Of a stretch of DNA of 11,672 nt, positions 6,066-11,672 are shown piece by piece. The translations under genes and the position numbers were made by a program. The stretch's first letter is position 1. Each line of letters starts with the position of its first letter. The stretch spans positions 1 through 11,672 of the forward strand of contig CAXSDH010000106.1 of the NCBI GenBank assembly GCA_964235765.1, in the 5' to 3' direction. Origin of the DNA: JAVVHH01 sp964235765 (GTDB lineage: Bacteria > Pseudomonadota > Alphaproteobacteria > Acetobacterales > Acetobacteraceae). The notes beneath the pieces are model-generated. The model worked only from the letters and a program-made list of their open reading frames with translations, did not search any database and was not told the origin of the DNA.

Positions 6066-7061
6066 ATGAATCTCGCCTTCGCCCTCCCCACCCCGGCCGC
6101 GACGGGCGGCGGTGGCGGCGCCCACTTCACCCAAGGCATCGTGCCCGCCTTGCGCAGCCTGGGCCATGGGGTGGAGCTGATGGAAGGCGAAGCGCCCTAT
6201 TTCCCGGCCGGCGCCACACCGGTCGTCGACGGCATGCTGCTGCCAAGCCTGCTGCCCCGCCTGGATGAGCTGATCGGCCGCGACGCCGTCGTGCTGGTGC
6301 ACCACGTCTCGGCTGCGGCGGGGCGCGACAAGGCGGCGCGGGAGGGCGTGCAGGAGACGGAGCGGCTGATGCTGCCGCGCCTGCGCCGGGTCGTCGCGAC
6401 CAGCCGGCCGGTGGCGGCTCGGCTGGAGCAGTCGTTCGGCGTCGCCAGCCCGCATATCCTCCTTCCCGGCGCGGCCGACCTACCGCACAGCCAGCCGGGA
6501 CCGCGCAACCAGCTTCTGGGAACGGGATGCCGCATCCTCTCCGTGGGCGTGCTGACCCCGCGCAAGGGGCACGACCGCCTGCTGCGCGCCATGGCCCGGC
6601 TCACCGACCTCGACTGGCGGCTGGTGATCGCCGGCGACGCCACGCGCGACCCGGTGCATGCCGCCAGCATCGCGGCCGCGATCCAAGATCTCGGCCTGTC
6701 TGCCCGCGCCACCCTGCTCGCCAATCCCGGCCGGGCGGCGCTGGATCGCGAATGGGCTGCGGCCAACCTGTTCGCCCTGGCCACAAGCTGGGAAGGATAC
6801 GCCAGCGCCGTCGCCGAAGCGCTGCGCCGGGGCATCCCCGCCGTGGTGACCGATGGCGGCGACGCCGGCGCCCTGGTCACGCCCGAATGCGGCGCGGTCT
6901 GCGCGCTGGACGATGCCGCCACCTTCGGCAAGTGCCTGCGACGGCTGGTGTTCGACCGCGCGCTCCGCGCCGACATGGCCGAGGCCGCTTGGCGGGCTGG
7001 GCAAGCGCTGCCGGGCTGGATACAGCAGGCGCAGGCGTTCGAAACCATTCTGAGGAGCTAG
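6066..7061 (+). CDS. Glycosyltransferase family 4-like protein (GT-B fold)
   Basis: A 331-aa predicted cytoplasmic glycosyltransferase. The N-terminal half (1-150) has the first strand MNLAFALPTP followed by a G-G-G-G-G-AH loop (14-20) as in GT-B acceptor domains. The C-terminal donor domain starts at CRILSVGVLTPRKGHDRLL (about 155-173) with R-K-G near 166-168, then WRLVIAGD (184-191). The E-x7-E motif of GT4 enzymes is present as E243-GYASAVA-E251, followed by RRGIPAVVTDGG. No membrane segment is seen. Acceptor and sugar donor are not deducible. I chose the ATG at 6066 because the fold begins there; a GTG at 6030 would add 12 unlikely residues. It follows the FlgN-like gene and ends 4 nt before otnK, whose Shine-Dalgarno lies inside its last codons. 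Confidence 0.85.
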   Translation: MNLAFALPTPAATGGGGGAHFTQGIVPALRSLGHGVELMEGEAPYFPAGATPVVDGMLLPSLLPRLDELIGRDAVVLVHHVSAAAGRDKAAREGVQETERLMLPRLRRVVATSRPVAARLEQSFGVASPHILLPGAADLPHSQPGPRNQLLGTGCRILSVGVLTPRKGHDRLLRAMARLTDLDWRLVIAGDATRDPVHAASIAAAIQDLGLSARATLLANPGRAALDREWAAANLFALATSWEGYASAVAEALRRGIPAVVTDGGDAGALVTPECGAVCALDDAATFGKCLRRLVFDRALRADMAEAAWRAGQALPGWIQQAQAFETILRS

Positions 7062-7065
7062 GCCG

Positions 7066-8331
7066 ATGGCACTGCTGGGCTGCATCGCGGACGATTTTAC
7101 GGGCGCTACCGACCTCGCCTCCATGCTGGTCCGCAACGGCATGCGCACGGTGCAGGTGATCGGCGTGCCCGCGCCGGACGAAACGCCGCCCGACGCGGAT
7201 GCGGTGGTGGTTGCGCTGAAGTCCCGCACCATCGGTCCGGCGCAGGCGGTTCGGCAAAGCCTGGCGGCGCTTCGCTGGCTGCAAGGCGCGGGCTGCCGGC
7301 AGTTCTTCTTCAAATATTGCTCCACCTTCGACAGCACCGACGAGGGCAACATCGGCCCGGTCGCGGACGCGCTGACGGCAGGGCTCGGCTGCGGCTTCGC
7401 CATCGCCTGCCCCGCCTTCCCCGCCAATGCGCGCAGCGTGTTCCAGGGGCACCTCTTCGTCGGCGCCGCGCTGCTGAACGAAAGCGGCATGCAGGACCAC
7501 CCGCTCACGCCCATGCGCGACGCCAACCTGGTGCGCGTGCTGTCGCGGCAGACCGAGGGCACGGTGGGCCTGGTGCCGTTCGCGACGGTGGAACAGGGCG
7601 GCGGCGCCATCCGGGCAGCGCTGTCGGCGTTGAAGGAGCAGGGGCGGCGCTACGCCATCGTGGATGCGGTCAGCGATGCGCATCTGCTGTCGATCGGCCA
7701 AGCGGTGGCGGGGCACGCGCTGGTTACCGGCGGCTCCGGCATCGCCATGGGGCTTCCCGACAACTTCCGCGCGCAGGGCTTGTTGCGGGAGGCGGAGGCC
7801 GGGGCGCTGCCGCCGGCGCCTGGCCATGCGGCGGTGCTGGCCGGGTCCTGCTCGCGGGCGACCTTGTTCCAGGTCGCCACGGCGCGGGACCGGGCGCCCA
7901 CCTTGGAGCTGGACGCTTTGGCATCGCCCGACGCGGCCGCCCTGGTCGCACAGGCGCTGGCCTGGGCGGAGGGCAAGCTGGGCGAGCAGCCGGTCGTCAT
8001 CGCCGCATCCGCCCCGCCCGACCGCGTCGCAGCACTACAGGCGAAGCTGGGGCGGGAGGCGGCGGGCGCCCTGATCGAAACGGCGATGGCCGGCATCGCC
8101 GCCGGCCTGGTGGCGCGCGGCGTGCGCCGCATGGTGGTGGCCGGCGGCGAGACCAGCGGTGCGGTGGTGGGCGCGCTCGGCGTGAAGCGGCTGCGCATCG
8201 GCGCAGAAATTGACCCGGGCGTGCCCTGGACCTTCGCCGAGGGCACGGGCGCGCCGATGCTGCTCGCCTTGAAGTCCGGCAATTTCGGCGGGCGCGACTT
8301 TTTCCTCTCCGCGTTCGAGCGCGCGGCATGA
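7066..8331 (+). CDS. otnK: 3-oxo-tetronate kinase OtnK (DUF1537 family)
   Basis: A 421-aa kinase that phosphorylates 3-oxo-tetronates (from L-threonate, D-threonate or D-erythronate) at C4 with ATP. The N-terminal sugar-binding domain opens with GCIADDFTGATDLASML (5-21), the family hallmark D-D-F-T-G-A-T-D, followed by FKYCSTFDSTDEGNIGPVADAL (82-103) and ACPAFPANARSVFQGHLFV (114-132). The C-terminal nucleotide-binding domain has VVAGGETSGAVV (357-368), EIDPGVPW (381-388) and LKSGNFGGRDFF (402-413). Length is normal. AGGAG at 7053-7057 gives a good Shine-Dalgarno for the ATG at 7066. The stop overlaps the otnC start (ATGA). Substrate-specific partners (the dehydrogenase LtnD or similar, and the isomerase OtnI) are not in the window, so the exact starting acid is unknown. 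Confidence 0.93.
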   Translation: MALLGCIADDFTGATDLASMLVRNGMRTVQVIGVPAPDETPPDADAVVVALKSRTIGPAQAVRQSLAALRWLQGAGCRQFFFKYCSTFDSTDEGNIGPVADALTAGLGCGFAIACPAFPANARSVFQGHLFVGAALLNESGMQDHPLTPMRDANLVRVLSRQTEGTVGLVPFATVEQGGGAIRAALSALKEQGRRYAIVDAVSDAHLLSIGQAVAGHALVTGGSGIAMGLPDNFRAQGLLREAEAGALPPAPGHAAVLAGSCSRATLFQVATARDRAPTLELDALASPDAAALVAQALAWAEGKLGEQPVVIAASAPPDRVAALQAKLGREAAGALIETAMAGIAAGLVARGVRRMVVAGGETSGAVVGALGVKRLRIGAEIDPGVPWTFAEGTGAPMLLALKSGNFGGRDFFLSAFERAA

Positions 8332-8960
8332 CCGAGGCGGAAACCCGCGGCCTGCTGGTGCAGCTTGGCGCCAGCCTGTTTGCGCGCGGCTACTCGGTCG
8401 GCAGCGCCGGCAACGTCAGCGTGCGGCTGCCGGACGGGTACCTGATCACGCCGACCAACTCCTGCCTGGGCCGGCTTGAGGCCGGGCGCATCGCCAAACT
8501 GGCGCCGGATTTCACGCACGTATCGGGCGACAAGCCCTCGAAGGAGGTGTTCATGCACCGTGCCTTCTACCAGGCCCGTGCGGAGGCCGGCGCCGTGGTC
8601 CACCTTCACTCCACCATGGCGACGGCGGTGGCTTGCCTGGCGGACGCCGACCCGGAGAACCCGATCCCGCCGCTGACCCCCTATTTCGTGATGCGCGTGG
8701 GCAAGCGCCTGCCCGTCGTGCCCTATTACCGTCCCGGCGACCCGGCGATGGAGCCGGCCATCCGCGCCGAAGCCCGCACCGCGCGCGCCGTGCTGCTGGC
8801 CAACCACGGCCCGGTGGTCAGCGGCCGCACGCTGACGGATGCCGTGTTTGCGGCCGAGGAGTTGGAGGAAGCAGCCAAGCTGGCGATCCTGCTGCGGAGC
8901 ACGGCAACCCGCCCGCTGAACGCTGCCCAGGTCGACGACCTATTGGAAACCTTCGGGTAG
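8328..8960 (+). CDS. otnC: 3-oxo-tetronate 4-phosphate decarboxylase OtnC (class II aldolase/adducin family)
   Basis: A 210-aa zinc enzyme that decarboxylates 3-oxo-tetronate 4-phosphate to dihydroxyacetone phosphate, the step after OtnK. Class II aldolase features are visible: SAGNVSVRL (26-33), LITPTNSCLGRL (39-50), S-K-E-V-F-M-H (71-77) with E73 as the likely catalytic acid, and metal ligands H92 and H94 in HLHS and H160 in LANHGP. The alternative reading, L-fuculose-phosphate or ribulose-phosphate aldolase, is less likely because it overlaps otnK by 4 nt, and kinase-decarboxylase pairing is the known arrangement. The full domain is present with no interruption. It is the last + strand gene before a strong hairpin. 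Confidence 0.92.
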   Translation: MTEAETRGLLVQLGASLFARGYSVGSAGNVSVRLPDGYLITPTNSCLGRLEAGRIAKLAPDFTHVSGDKPSKEVFMHRAFYQARAEAGAVVHLHSTMATAVACLADADPENPIPPLTPYFVMRVGKRLPVVPYYRPGDPAMEPAIRAEARTARAVLLANHGPVVSGRTLTDAVFAAEELEEAAKLAILLRSTATRPLNAAQVDDLLETFG

Positions 8961-8969
8961 CCGCCTGCA

Positions 8970-9003
8970 GCGTGACCGGCGCTGACGGCAGCGCCGGTCA
9001 CGC
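8970..9003. terminator. Perfect 15-bp hairpin between convergent genes
   Basis: CGTGACCGGCGCTG and its exact complement face each other around the 4-nt loop ACGG, extended by one more G-C pair. The 15-bp stem covers 8970-8984 and 8989-9003. It starts 9 nt after the otnC stop and lies 19 nt past the stop of the minus-strand gene at 9023, the right place for a bidirectional terminator. Neither side has a T-run, so Rho-aided or pausing-based termination is more likely than a classical intrinsic one. Confidence 0.7.
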
Positions 9004-9022
9004 ACTACATTCGGGCAAGAAG

Positions 9023-9562
9023 CTAGTTTGCGCCCTTCGCGGCGGAAGCAGGCTTCCTGCCGCGGCCGGTTGCCCCGGTCGCGCCGAGTTTCTTGGCCGC
9101 CGCGCTGCGCTCTGCGGGCGACTTCGCCGTCTTCATCGTCTTGGCAGCAGCGCTTTTCTCGGCCGGCGACTTCGCAGGCATCGCGTCCGGCGCGGGTCCG
9201 GCCGCCTTGGCGGTCTTCTTCGGCGCGGCGGCGGTCTTGGAAGCGGCAGCCTGCTTGGGCGCCGCAGCCTTCTTGGGTGCCGCAGCCTTCGCTGGCGTGG
9301 CCTTCGGAGCGGCAGCCTTCTTCGGCGCCGCCGCCGCTTGCGGGGCGGCCTTCGCGGCGGTCTTGGTCTCGGCCGCAGCTTTCTTCGGCGCCGCCTTGGC
9401 CGCCGCCGGCTTGGCGGGAGCGGCCTCGGGGGCGGCAGCCTTCTTGGGCGCCGCCCGCTTTGCCGAAGGCTTCGGAGCAGCCGCGCCGTTCGCCGCCGTC
9501 TTGGTGGAAGCGCGCACGGCCATCGCCTGGGCCCGCTTCGTCGCCGTGGTTTCTTCAGTCAC
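9023..9562 (-). CDS. Ala/Lys/Pro-rich histone H1-like protein
   Basis: A 179-aa, highly basic protein with no globular domain that I can recognise. Residues 1-27 are a short leader (TEETTATKRAQAMAVRAS). About residues 28-120 are imperfect repeats of the AAAPKK / KAAAP type, like bacterial histone H1-like proteins or the tails of AlgP/PhaF. Two near-identical blocks follow, KSPAEKSAAAK (131-141) and KSPAERSAAAK (147-157), then an AT-hook-like GRGRKP (166-171). This suggests DNA compaction or another polyanion partner. It is not a secreted or membrane protein by sequence. I used the GTG at 9562, which has an AGGAGG Shine-Dalgarno with an 8-nt spacer (9571-9576); an upstream extension to 9679 has no such site. 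It is monocistronic, downstream of prpC. Confidence 0.75.
   Translation of the reverse strand: MTEETTATKRAQAMAVRASTKTAANGAAAPKPSAKRAAPKKAAAPEAAPAKPAAAKAAPKKAAAETKTAAKAAPQAAAAPKKAAAPKATPAKAAAPKKAAAPKQAAASKTAAAPKKTAKAAGPAPDAMPAKSPAEKSAAAKTMKTAKSPAERSAAAKKLGATGATGRGRKPASAAKGAN
9203..9481 (-). repeat. Imperfect tandem coding repeat (Ala/Lys/Pro units)
   Basis: The part of the H1-like gene coding residues about 28-120 consists of short units of roughly 4-10 codons ending in Pro-Lys or Pro-Lys-Lys (for example AAAPKKA, KATPAK). On the + strand this shows as repeated GGCGCC/GCAGCCTTC motifs. Such arrays change length by slippage or recombination, and mis-assembly here is possible. Confidence 0.7.
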
Positions 9563-9570
9563 CGCTGTAT

Positions 9571-9576
9571 CCTCCT
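9571..9576 (-). promoter_or_regulatory. Shine-Dalgarno deciding the H1-like gene start
   Basis: AGGAGG on the minus strand with an 8-nt spacer to the GTG at 9562. This perfect site supports GTG initiation over the longer reading frame that opens at 9679. Confidence 0.75.
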
Positions 9577-9682
9577 GTGGCCGGTTTGCAGGCGTCCAGT
9601 TGAGGGCGAACGTTTCGCTCCCGGGTACACGCCGATCCTCGGCCCGATGCCGCGCGAATCGTGGACGTGCACACCTCATCCG

Positions 9683-9711
9683 CTGTCACGCGCCAGACCC
9701 GTGCCTGTCAA
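9683..9711 (-). promoter_or_regulatory. Possible sigma-70 promoter of the H1-like gene
   Basis: On the minus strand a perfect TTGACA (9706-9711) is followed after 17 nt by TGACAG (9683-9688), a poor -10. Transcription would start near 9676, about 114 nt before the GTG. The 196-nt gap between prpC and this gene (9563-9758) has no other gene that I can support. A GGTTTTTGT run lies just upstream of the TTGACA and might take part in ending prpC transcription. Confidence 0.35.
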
Positions 9712-9758
9712 CAAAAACCAGCACAGCCTGCAATGACCCAAGAAGGATTGTCTGAGCG

Positions 9759-10907
9759 CTACCGTTTCTCGATCGGCACGAACGCCAGGTTCTCCGGCCC
9801 GGTGTAGTTCGCCGCCGGGCGGATCAGCTTGTTGTCGACGCGCTGTTCCATGACATGCGCCGCCCAGCCGGACGTGCGCGCGATGACGAAGATCGGCGTG
9901 AACATGGCGGTCGGGATGCGCATCTGGCTATAGGCCACGGCGCTGAACCAATCGAGGTTCGCGAACATGCGCTTCAGCTCCCACATGGTCGCCTCGATGC
10001 GGTCGGCGACCTCATAGGTCAGGGTGTCGCCGTTCTGCTCGGCCAGCCGCTTCGCCACGCCCTTGATCACCACGTTGCGCGGGTCCGCCACGGTATACAC
10101 CGCGTGCCCGAACCCGATGACGACCTCCTTGGCCGCGACCCGGCGGCGAACGTCCGCCTCCGCCTCAGCCGGGCTCGCATAGCGTTGCTGGATTTCGAGC
10201 GCCACCTCGTTGGCGCCGCCATGCTTCGGCCCACGCAGCGCGCCGATGCCGCCGACGATCGCCGAGTGCATGTCCGCCCCCGTCCCGGCGATCACGCGGG
10301 CGGTGAAGGTGCTCGCGTTGAACTCGTGCTCGGCATAGAGGATCAGGCTGGTGTGCATCGCCCGCTCCCACTCCGGGGAGGGCGGGACGCCGTGCAGCAA
10401 ATGCAGGAAATGCCCGCCGATGCTGGCGTCATCCGTTTCCACCGCGATACGGCGGCCATGATGCGACCAGTGGTGCCAATACAGCAGGATCGACGCGCCG
10501 CAGGCCATGATGCGGTCGGCGATGTCGCGCGCGCCGGCGGCGCCGTGGTCCTCCCGCTCCGGAAGCGTGCATCCCAGCGCGCTGATGCCGGTGCGCATCA
10601 CGTCCATCGGATGGGTGGCCGCCGGCAGCGCTTCGAGCACATGCCGCACCGCATGCGGCAGGCCGCGCAGGGAGCGCAGCTTGGCTTGATACGCCGTGAG
10701 CTGGGCCGCGGTCGGCAACACGCCGTGGATAAGCAGGTAGGCGATCTCCTCGAACTCGCACCGCTCGGCGACGTCGAGGATGTCGTAGCCGCGATAGTGC
10801 AGGTCGTTGCCGGTATGGCCCACGGTGCAGAGCGCGGTATTGCCTGCGGCGACGCCGGCAAGGGCGACGCCCTTCTTGGCCTTGGGAGCGGTCTGGGTAT
10901 CGGACAT
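9759..10907 (-). CDS. prpC: 2-methylcitrate synthase PrpC
   Basis: A 382-aa citrate synthase-family enzyme that condenses propionyl-CoA with oxaloacetate to give 2-methylcitrate, the first step of the methylcitrate cycle. The N-terminus has LAGVAAGNTALCTVG and LHYRGYDILDVAE (37-48). The catalytic triad of the family is visible: H229 in RGPKHGGANE, H268 in GFGHAVYTVADPRN and D319 in NLDWFSAVAYSQM. IPTAMFTPIFVIARTSGWAAHVMEQR (331-356) is the short PrpC-type ending; the length fits methylcitrate synthase and is shorter than the hexameric proteobacterial GltA (about 430 aa). The ATG at 10907 has a GGAGG Shine-Dalgarno (10913-10917). An N-terminal extension to 11048 would run through prpD and is rejected. 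The gap after prpD is 41 nt. Confidence 0.95.
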   Translation of the reverse strand: MSDTQTAPKAKKGVALAGVAAGNTALCTVGHTGNDLHYRGYDILDVAERCEFEEIAYLLIHGVLPTAAQLTAYQAKLRSLRGLPHAVRHVLEALPAATHPMDVMRTGISALGCTLPEREDHGAAGARDIADRIMACGASILLYWHHWSHHGRRIAVETDDASIGGHFLHLLHGVPPSPEWERAMHTSLILYAEHEFNASTFTARVIAGTGADMHSAIVGGIGALRGPKHGGANEVALEIQQRYASPAEAEADVRRRVAAKEVVIGFGHAVYTVADPRNVVIKGVAKRLAEQNGDTLTYEVADRIEATMWELKRMFANLDWFSAVAYSQMRIPTAMFTPIFVIARTSGWAAHVMEQRVDNKLIRPAANYTGPENLAFVPIEKR

Positions 10908-10948
10908 TCTTTCCTCCAGGGAAAAGGCGGAAGCCAAGCGAAGGCGAG

Positions 10949-11672
10949 CTAGAAGATGCCGGCTTTTCCGGCCCGCACGCTGCCGGCCGGCATGGCCACG
11001 TTCAGCCGGTGCAGCTCGCCCGCACGCAGCCCGGGCAGCGCCTCGCACGCCTCGAGGAAGCGGCGGCTCTCCTCCGGCGTGATCAGGCCTTCGGTCATGG
11101 AATGGAACTTGTGGATGTAGTCCGGCCGGGTCCAGGGCGTGGCGCCGAGCGGGTGCGCGTTGGCCACCGCCATCTCGTCCTCGATGACGCTGCCATCCTG
11201 CATGCGGATGCTGATGCGGCCGCCGAAGGCCAGGTCCTCATGGCGGCGGGCGTGGTAGCGCTCGGTCCAGCGCGGGTCCTCCACGGTGCGTATCTTGTGC
11301 CAGAGCCGCACGGTGTCGGGCCGCTGCGCCCGCTCGGGCGCGTAGCTGCGGACGTGGTGCCAGGCCTGGTCCTGCAACGCCACCGCCACGATGAACGTGA
11401 TGGAGTGGTCGAGCGTCTCGCGGCTCGCCTGCGGGTCCATTTTCTGCGGGTCGTTCGAGCCGGTGCCGATCACGTAATGGGTGTGGTGGCTGGTCTCGAT
11501 CACCACTTCGGCCACCTTTTCCCAGTCGGCGCCCGAGTCGGCCACCTGCTTTCCCATGCGGAAGGCGAGGTCGATCAGCGCCTGGCTCTGGTACTCCGCC
11601 GAGTGCTGCTTGGTATAGCTGTCCATGATCGCGCGCTTGGCTTCGCCCGGGCCCGGCAGCGGCACCGAATAT
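10949..11672 (-). CDS. prpD: 2-methylcitrate dehydratase PrpD, C-terminal half (partial)
   Basis: The last 240 residues of an MmgE/PrpD-family protein, open at the right edge of the window. PrpD dehydrates 2-methylcitrate to 2-methyl-cis-aconitate, the step after PrpC. Recognisable stretches are HSAEYQSQALIDLAFRM, HTHYVIGTGSNDPQKMDP, ETLDHSITFIVAVALQD and a SYAPERAQRPDTVRLWHKI block, typical of the PrpD clade. The first in-frame start-like codon in the window, GTG at 11665, is internal, since the frame continues upstream (Y-S-V-P-L-P-G). The full protein should be about 480 aa, so about half is visible. It precedes prpC on the same strand, and no prpB, acnD or prpF gene is visible here. Confidence 0.92.
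   Translation of the reverse strand, partial: YSVPLPGPGEAKRAIMDSYTKQHSAEYQSQALIDLAFRMGKQVADSGADWEKVAEVVIETSHHTHYVIGTGSNDPQKMDPQASRETLDHSITFIVAVALQDQAWHHVRSYAPERAQRPDTVRLWHKIRTVEDPRWTERYHARRHEDLAFGGRISIRMQDGSVIEDEMAVANAHPLGATPWTRPDYIHKFHSMTEGLITPEESRRFLEACEALPGLRAGELHRLNVAMPAGSVRAGKAGIF

Noticed and set aside
9093..9755. + strand frame that looks like a hydrophobic Ala/Phe/Val-rich membrane protein
   Set aside because: It is the mirror of the Lys/Ala/Pro repeat gene; repeated AAG/GCC codons read backward give Phe, Leu and Ala. The minus-strand frame has a perfect Shine-Dalgarno.
10908..11048. N-terminal extension of PrpC
   Set aside because: It overlaps the prpD end in another frame, is Arg/Ala-rich and lacks a family match; the GGAGG site points to the ATG at 10907.
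11663..11665. GTG as the start of prpD
   Set aside because: The frame stays open to the window edge, and the protein seen is only the second half of the family, so this is an internal valine.
1..11672. CRISPR array, insertion sequence, tRNA or rRNA gene
   Set aside because: I saw no regular repeat-spacer pattern, transposase-like protein, terminal inverted repeats with target duplication, or tRNA-like stem set. A tRNA scan was not possible here.

Overview
The window is GC-rich DNA from what looks like an alphaproteobacterium. The evidence for that class is a FliX-type flagellar assembly regulator divergent from flgI, a single-domain FlgJ without the muramidase half, and a DksA that keeps only the first cysteine of its zinc site. 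A family-level placement (for example Acetobacteraceae/Rhodospirillales) is only a guess from base composition and gene content.

Left part (1-6017): a flagellar basal-body block. It holds the 3' end of flgG, then flgA (P-ring chaperone) and flgH (L-ring lipoprotein) on the + strand. A minus-strand group follows, transcribed fliX -> dksA -> an ABC-type substrate-binding protein, converging on flgH across a GC-rich hairpin. From the fliX/flgI intergenic region the + strand resumes with flgI (P-ring), flgJ (rod-binding domain only) and a small FlgN-like gene, all overlapping or touching. The fliX/flgI gap carries a near-consensus sigma-54 -24/-12 element and a long interrupted palindrome. The sigma-54 element fixes the flgI start as the GTG at 4295, which has a strong Shine-Dalgarno.

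Middle part (6066-8960): a GT4-like glycosyltransferase, then otnK and otnC, the kinase and the aldolase-type decarboxylase that turn 3-oxo-tetronates into dihydroxyacetone phosphate plus CO2. Gene spacing is tight and no terminator is visible after flgJ/flgN-like, so these genes could be read from the flagellar promoter. The first strong terminator-like structure is a perfect 15-bp hairpin at 8970-9003.

Right part (9023-11672): minus-strand genes. There is an Ala/Lys/Pro-repeat, histone H1-like basic protein with an AT-hook-like tail, and upstream of it prpC (2-methylcitrate synthase) and the C-terminal half of prpD (2-methylcitrate dehydratase), which form a propionate-catabolism (methylcitrate cycle) pair.

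Most of the window consists of recognisable families. The less ordinary parts are the sigma-54/palindrome control region, the substrate-binding gene placed among flagellar genes without a permease or ATPase, the sugar genes trailing the P-ring operon, and the histone-like repeat protein. I found no RNA gene, insertion sequence or CRISPR array, and no gene-free stretch longer than about 200 bases.
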